DNA from: Lagopus muta
Taxonomy: Eukaryota; Chordata; Aves; Galliformes; Phasianidae
DNA length: 64,000 nucleotides
Direction of reading: 5' to 3'
Assembly (NCBI RefSeq): GCF_023343835.1
Contig: NC_064436.1
Coordinates: forward strand, 56,829,883-56,893,882
Position numbers and translations under genes: made by a program. Below, in pieces: positions 60,880 to 64,000 of this stretch. Every line of letters starts with the position of its first letter. The first letter of the stretch is position 1. The notes beneath the pieces were generated by a model, which saw nothing but the letters and a program-made list of their open reading frames with translations, was not told the origin of the DNA and did not search any database.

Positions 60880-63259
60880 CTGGAAGAAAGAGAGAAGGGA
60901 GAAGAATCATATAAGGTAAGATATCTGAATAAATGCAACATCTTCAACTTACAGGCACAATAAAATGGAGATTCTCTCTGCTGCCCTGAGGAGATGCAAT
61001 AAAAGGGTGGTTTTGAATTTAAATACCCCCTTTCTATTTCTTACACTCTAGGTAGGTTTCTGCAATTTTTCCTAACTGCTGAAAAAGGTTGAGTTTAAAG
61101 TGAAACTGTTTAGAAATCAACTAGAAAAAAAGATGTGTTACTGAACAAAGAGCATAATGTTGCTACTTCTTTGCCTCTTAACTGGAGAATACTGTTCATT
61201 GTACTCTGCTGTCTGGAAATGGGAGGTGGCAGACATCTGTCCATAAACATTTTCAGGCAGGAACTGAAACCTCAACTCATTTTCAAAATTTCATTTCCAT
61301 CCAGTATCCCTGTCAGGTCTGCTTTACGTGAAGGAGCAGAAGGAAGGATTTATTTTTTAGAACAGCCTTGAGGGATGGGTATGGTGTATTGGCTACAGTG
61401 AATACTCATGTACATTCTGTCTTTTAAAGAGCAGAAAACTTCAGGAAAACACACTGTTGAATGGACTTTTGTGCCTTAAGTTTACAGTGCCAGCTTTTTA
61501 CCAGCAAGACTTGAGCTCAGTTGTACCAATCAACCTATAAGTATCTATAGTGCTACAACTGTCAGAAACTTTGTTGAATATAGTAAGCAAACTGCACTGT
61601 TCTTCTGCTGCTGTACCACAGCAGTCACTACCTCCATTCCAGGCAAGTATACCTGTATTTCATACCCATCTCTTACATTTTCACATGGAGCAGACCACCA
61701 CTACTTCATTTTGTAAATGTATTGATTTATCTTTAGTGTAACAACTTGTGGCTTTCAGTAGAAGAGGGAACAAATAGCCTAGGACACAGCTCATTACCCC
61801 AGGTTGGGTGATCCTTCAGGTCTTCTATTTCCATAACACTGACACATACAATACAAATTATTTATATGCACAACTGTACCCTGTAATCTCCAAGCTGCTT
61901 TTGCAGCTCTGCCTGATGGTCATCTTCTACATCTTTGCCTTGGTTTTGTTCCAGCAGAGGCAGGAAGTTACGTAGGGTGGAGGTACAGTATCTGTTCCAG
62001 CGAGTTAAATGCCTTGGTCTCCATTCCATAATCTTCTCTTTTAGTATCTTTTCAATCCTACAATAAAATACACTTCTTATTGCAACTATATTCTTTACTC
62101 AAACTCTGACCTGATCTCACTTGACCCACTTTTTACAGTTTGAGCAACACAAATTACCTTAGTTAAACTTAAAACTGCCTAAAACTACAAAAAAAAATAT
62201 CACATAGCCAGTGTAGCTAAATTGTGTCCCCATGCTTAACAGCAAAGGGAGAGCAGGGGCCTGCACACATTTTTAGCCTATGCTCTCACAGCCTCTTAAA
62301 CTCCTACACAATTTTAGCTTATTAGGAAACTATAGCAGTACTCAATCAGTTCTTCCTATCTGATGAACTCTGTTAAAAGAAGAGAACTTAAAAAGACCCT
62401 TAAAAATAGTTTAAGTCATTCTCAATTCCTAGACAGCATTTGAAGCCCATTTTTAGCATGTTGGGATGAATGTGCTTGAGAAAGGTAAGAAGGTGCGAAG
62501 GTGCTCCACTTGGTGATCACTCTTTCCCTTTTGACAGCAGTTGTTTTAGTGGAAGGATTACCTGCCCTGTAGTTCCACTGCAGCAGCCTTGTCTGAATGC
62601 TGATACACCAATTCTTCAGGCTAGCAAAGTAAAACACCCTGATATTAAAAGCACGATCTCTAACTGTACAACTCTGTAACTTAATTCAGGCATTACTATC
62701 TTGACAGTTAATGAACAGTTGACAATTATACCAAAATGATCTATACTGTAGCAAAGACATAATAAAAACATTGGGTGGATATTTGTGTGATGTTTTCATT
62801 TTTTCCAGGAGTAAGCTTCAACTACTGCTTACAAATTCCATTAATTGTAGAGGAATTCCTGCTTGTTTATTAAGGACACAGACACAGCTTTCTTTAGGGT
62901 TATGTTAAAGATTTGTCCCAGTGTTTAGCATTGTCCTAAGCTCTTATACAGGTATTTAAAAGATAACAGCTGTGCATTCATTTTGTATAAAAATGTTCAG
63001 TATTCCTACTTTTGAATTTTAAAGGCATGGAAAAGTCTTTTTAAAAGCTAGTTTTAGGACAGAAGGACGTTTAATCACAGCAGCCAAAAGAATTTAGTCT
63101 GTCCTCCCATTAAGTTGGTTATAAGTGTATTAGTACCTGAACACTGCAGAGCCCAGGGTATGGTAAGCTTCTTGAAAAGAAAGGCTTCCAAAGTTTTGGT
63201 TTGCTGATATCAAAACTTATCCTTACTGGAGAGTCCCACTGTTGGATATTAAACCAAAT
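60691..63259 (-). CDS. CC2D2A: CC2D2A, C-terminal four exons (gene continues beyond right edge)
   Basis: CC2D2A is a coiled-coil and C2-domain protein of the ciliary transition zone, part of the MKS/B9 complex. Human mutations cause Joubert and Meckel syndromes. The window holds the last four coding exons (63137-63259, 62562-62620, 61880-62057 and 60691-60879), 549 bp encoding the final 182 residues and a TAG stop. Conserved blocks are [55 protein letters not shown] and [13 protein letters not shown], and the end is [10 protein letters not shown]. This lies after the C2 domain, in the C-terminal region described as an inactive transglutaminase-like fold. Phases between exons agree. The upstream exon encoding the segment before WFNIQ was not found inside the window. 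Confidence 0.95.
61880..62057 (-). CDS. CC2D2A: CC2D2A second-last coding exon
   Basis: Encodes the end of Arg and 59 codons: [18 protein letters not shown], then [15 protein letters not shown], ending QLGDYR. Acceptor TTGTAG|G, donor AGG|GTACAG. Confidence 0.94.
62562..62620 (-). CDS. CC2D2A: CC2D2A third-last coding exon (59 bp)
   Basis: A short exon encoding [19 protein letters not shown] and two bases of Arg. It was found because the flanking exons are out of phase without it. Acceptor TTGCTAG|CCT, donor GCAG|GTAATC. It is too short to appear as an open frame of its own. Confidence 0.92.
63137..63259 (-). CDS. CC2D2A: CC2D2A fourth-last coding exon
   Basis: Encodes 41 codons in phase 0, [16 protein letters not shown] onward to PYPGLCSVQ. 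Acceptor TTCTAG|ATT, donor CAG|GTACTA. Confidence 0.93.
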
Positions 63260-64000
63260 CTAGAAGAAAGCAAGTTTGTTTTTAGTATACAGTCACAGCT
63301 GTGGAACACATTACTTACATGGCAATAAACTACTCTGTAATCTTGAGCTCCCAAACTAATCACCATCCTGTATTCATGTGAAACAGGGCAGTCGTGTTTG
63401 TCACAGCCAAGCTGTCCAACTTCTGCATTCTCACGCCAAGAGGGGGGTGGTGCTGATCTGTAACATTTTGTGCCTGCAGGTACCTACAGGCCTTTCACAA
63501 ACTACTGCTAGGATGCAAGGTGCTCTAATAATTAATACGGAACCTTTTGCATTTAATAGTTCTCCTTACAACCTGTGTGATGCCACATCGCTTCCCAAGC
63601 CCTGGGGCTGGGCTTGCAGTTGGTTATATGCTGCTGGCAGGGCACCTGCTCAACCACAATTTGCTGTGGAACTGCCTGCCTTGAAACTTTGTGCTGTGTG
63701 CTGTAGTTCAAGGTTCAGTGATGAGGATGTTGGCACTGAAGTTTTTAACTTCCATAGGTATGGAAGAAACAGCTAAGTTTTTCTTCACTAACTCTGCAGG
63801 TGTTGCATCAGAACAAACCAAACCAACTGGTACCTGGAACACTTTCAATAAGAGATGGATGCTTTTAAAATAAACATCCTTTAGAATATGCTTTCCAAAT
63901 TCATTATTTGTGTTGAGGATTAAACCCCCAGGAAATAATTAAAAATAAACAACTAACCACTTAGAACACATGATATTTCAGAGAACTTCTACCCTGTCTG
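63260..64000 (-). other. CC2D2A: CC2D2A intron, right edge of window
   Basis: No upstream CC2D2A exon could be identified. A 132-codon open frame on the plus strand at 63378-63776 is antisense to the intron and has no recognised homology. Confidence 0.6.

Larger units (their letters stand above)
60880..63136 (-). other. CC2D2A: CC2D2A introns in the window
   Basis: Introns are 60880-61879, 62058-62561 and 62621-63136. No repeat or nested gene was recognised in them. Confidence 0.7.

Noticed and set aside
63378-63776. 132-codon plus-strand open frame at the right edge
   Set aside because: It is antisense to a CC2D2A intron, without homology or a promoter, and is probably chance.

Overview
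This is vertebrate nuclear DNA from a bird, most likely a galliform such as chicken; the species was not verified. The evidence is long introns with GT/AG splice sites, several 5'-truncated CR1 LINE fragments, and a decayed mariner of the chicken Galluhop type. Three genes were assembled exon by exon from the sequence. Their order and orientation match the mirror image of human 4p15.32 (CC2D2A, FBXL5, BST1). No bacterial, phage, CRISPR or tRNA-like features were seen, and I found no convincing unknown multi-gene system. The interesting points are about gene structure.

Left (1-21.1 kb). Positions 1 to about 9.5 kb are intergenic, with CR1 fragments and simple repeats. BST1 (CD157, an ADP-ribosyl cyclase) lies on the minus strand, with nine coding exons from 21050 down to 10248. 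The model has 297 residues and keeps the catalytic Trp/Trp/Glu set. It ends in a stop codon where the human protein begins its GPI-anchor signal. A hydrophobic frame continues in another register just downstream. The first coding exon is preceded by a strong acceptor-like tract, so a non-coding 5' exon probably lies further right.

Middle (21.1-24.9 kb). This is the spacer between BST1 and FBXL5. It ends in a TATA-less CpG island with two exact NRF1-type sites, two CACGTG E-boxes and GC boxes. No FAM200B-like gene is present here, although human has one in this interval.

Centre (24.9-58.5 kb). FBXL5 lies on the plus strand: eleven coding exons, 2070 bp of CDS and 689 residues. It is the iron- and oxygen-sensing F-box subunit of an SCF ubiquitin ligase that degrades IRP2. 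All hemerythrin ligands and the C-terminal cysteine cluster are conserved. Intron 1 is 12.7 kb and holds a CR1 copy with ORF2 remnants. Intron 4 holds a mariner with both inverted repeats and TA duplications, itself interrupted by a CR1. Intron 9 holds another CR1.

Right (58.5-64 kb). After a convergent spacer of about 1.5 kb come the last four coding exons of CC2D2A, a ciliary transition-zone protein, on the minus strand. The gene continues beyond the right edge.
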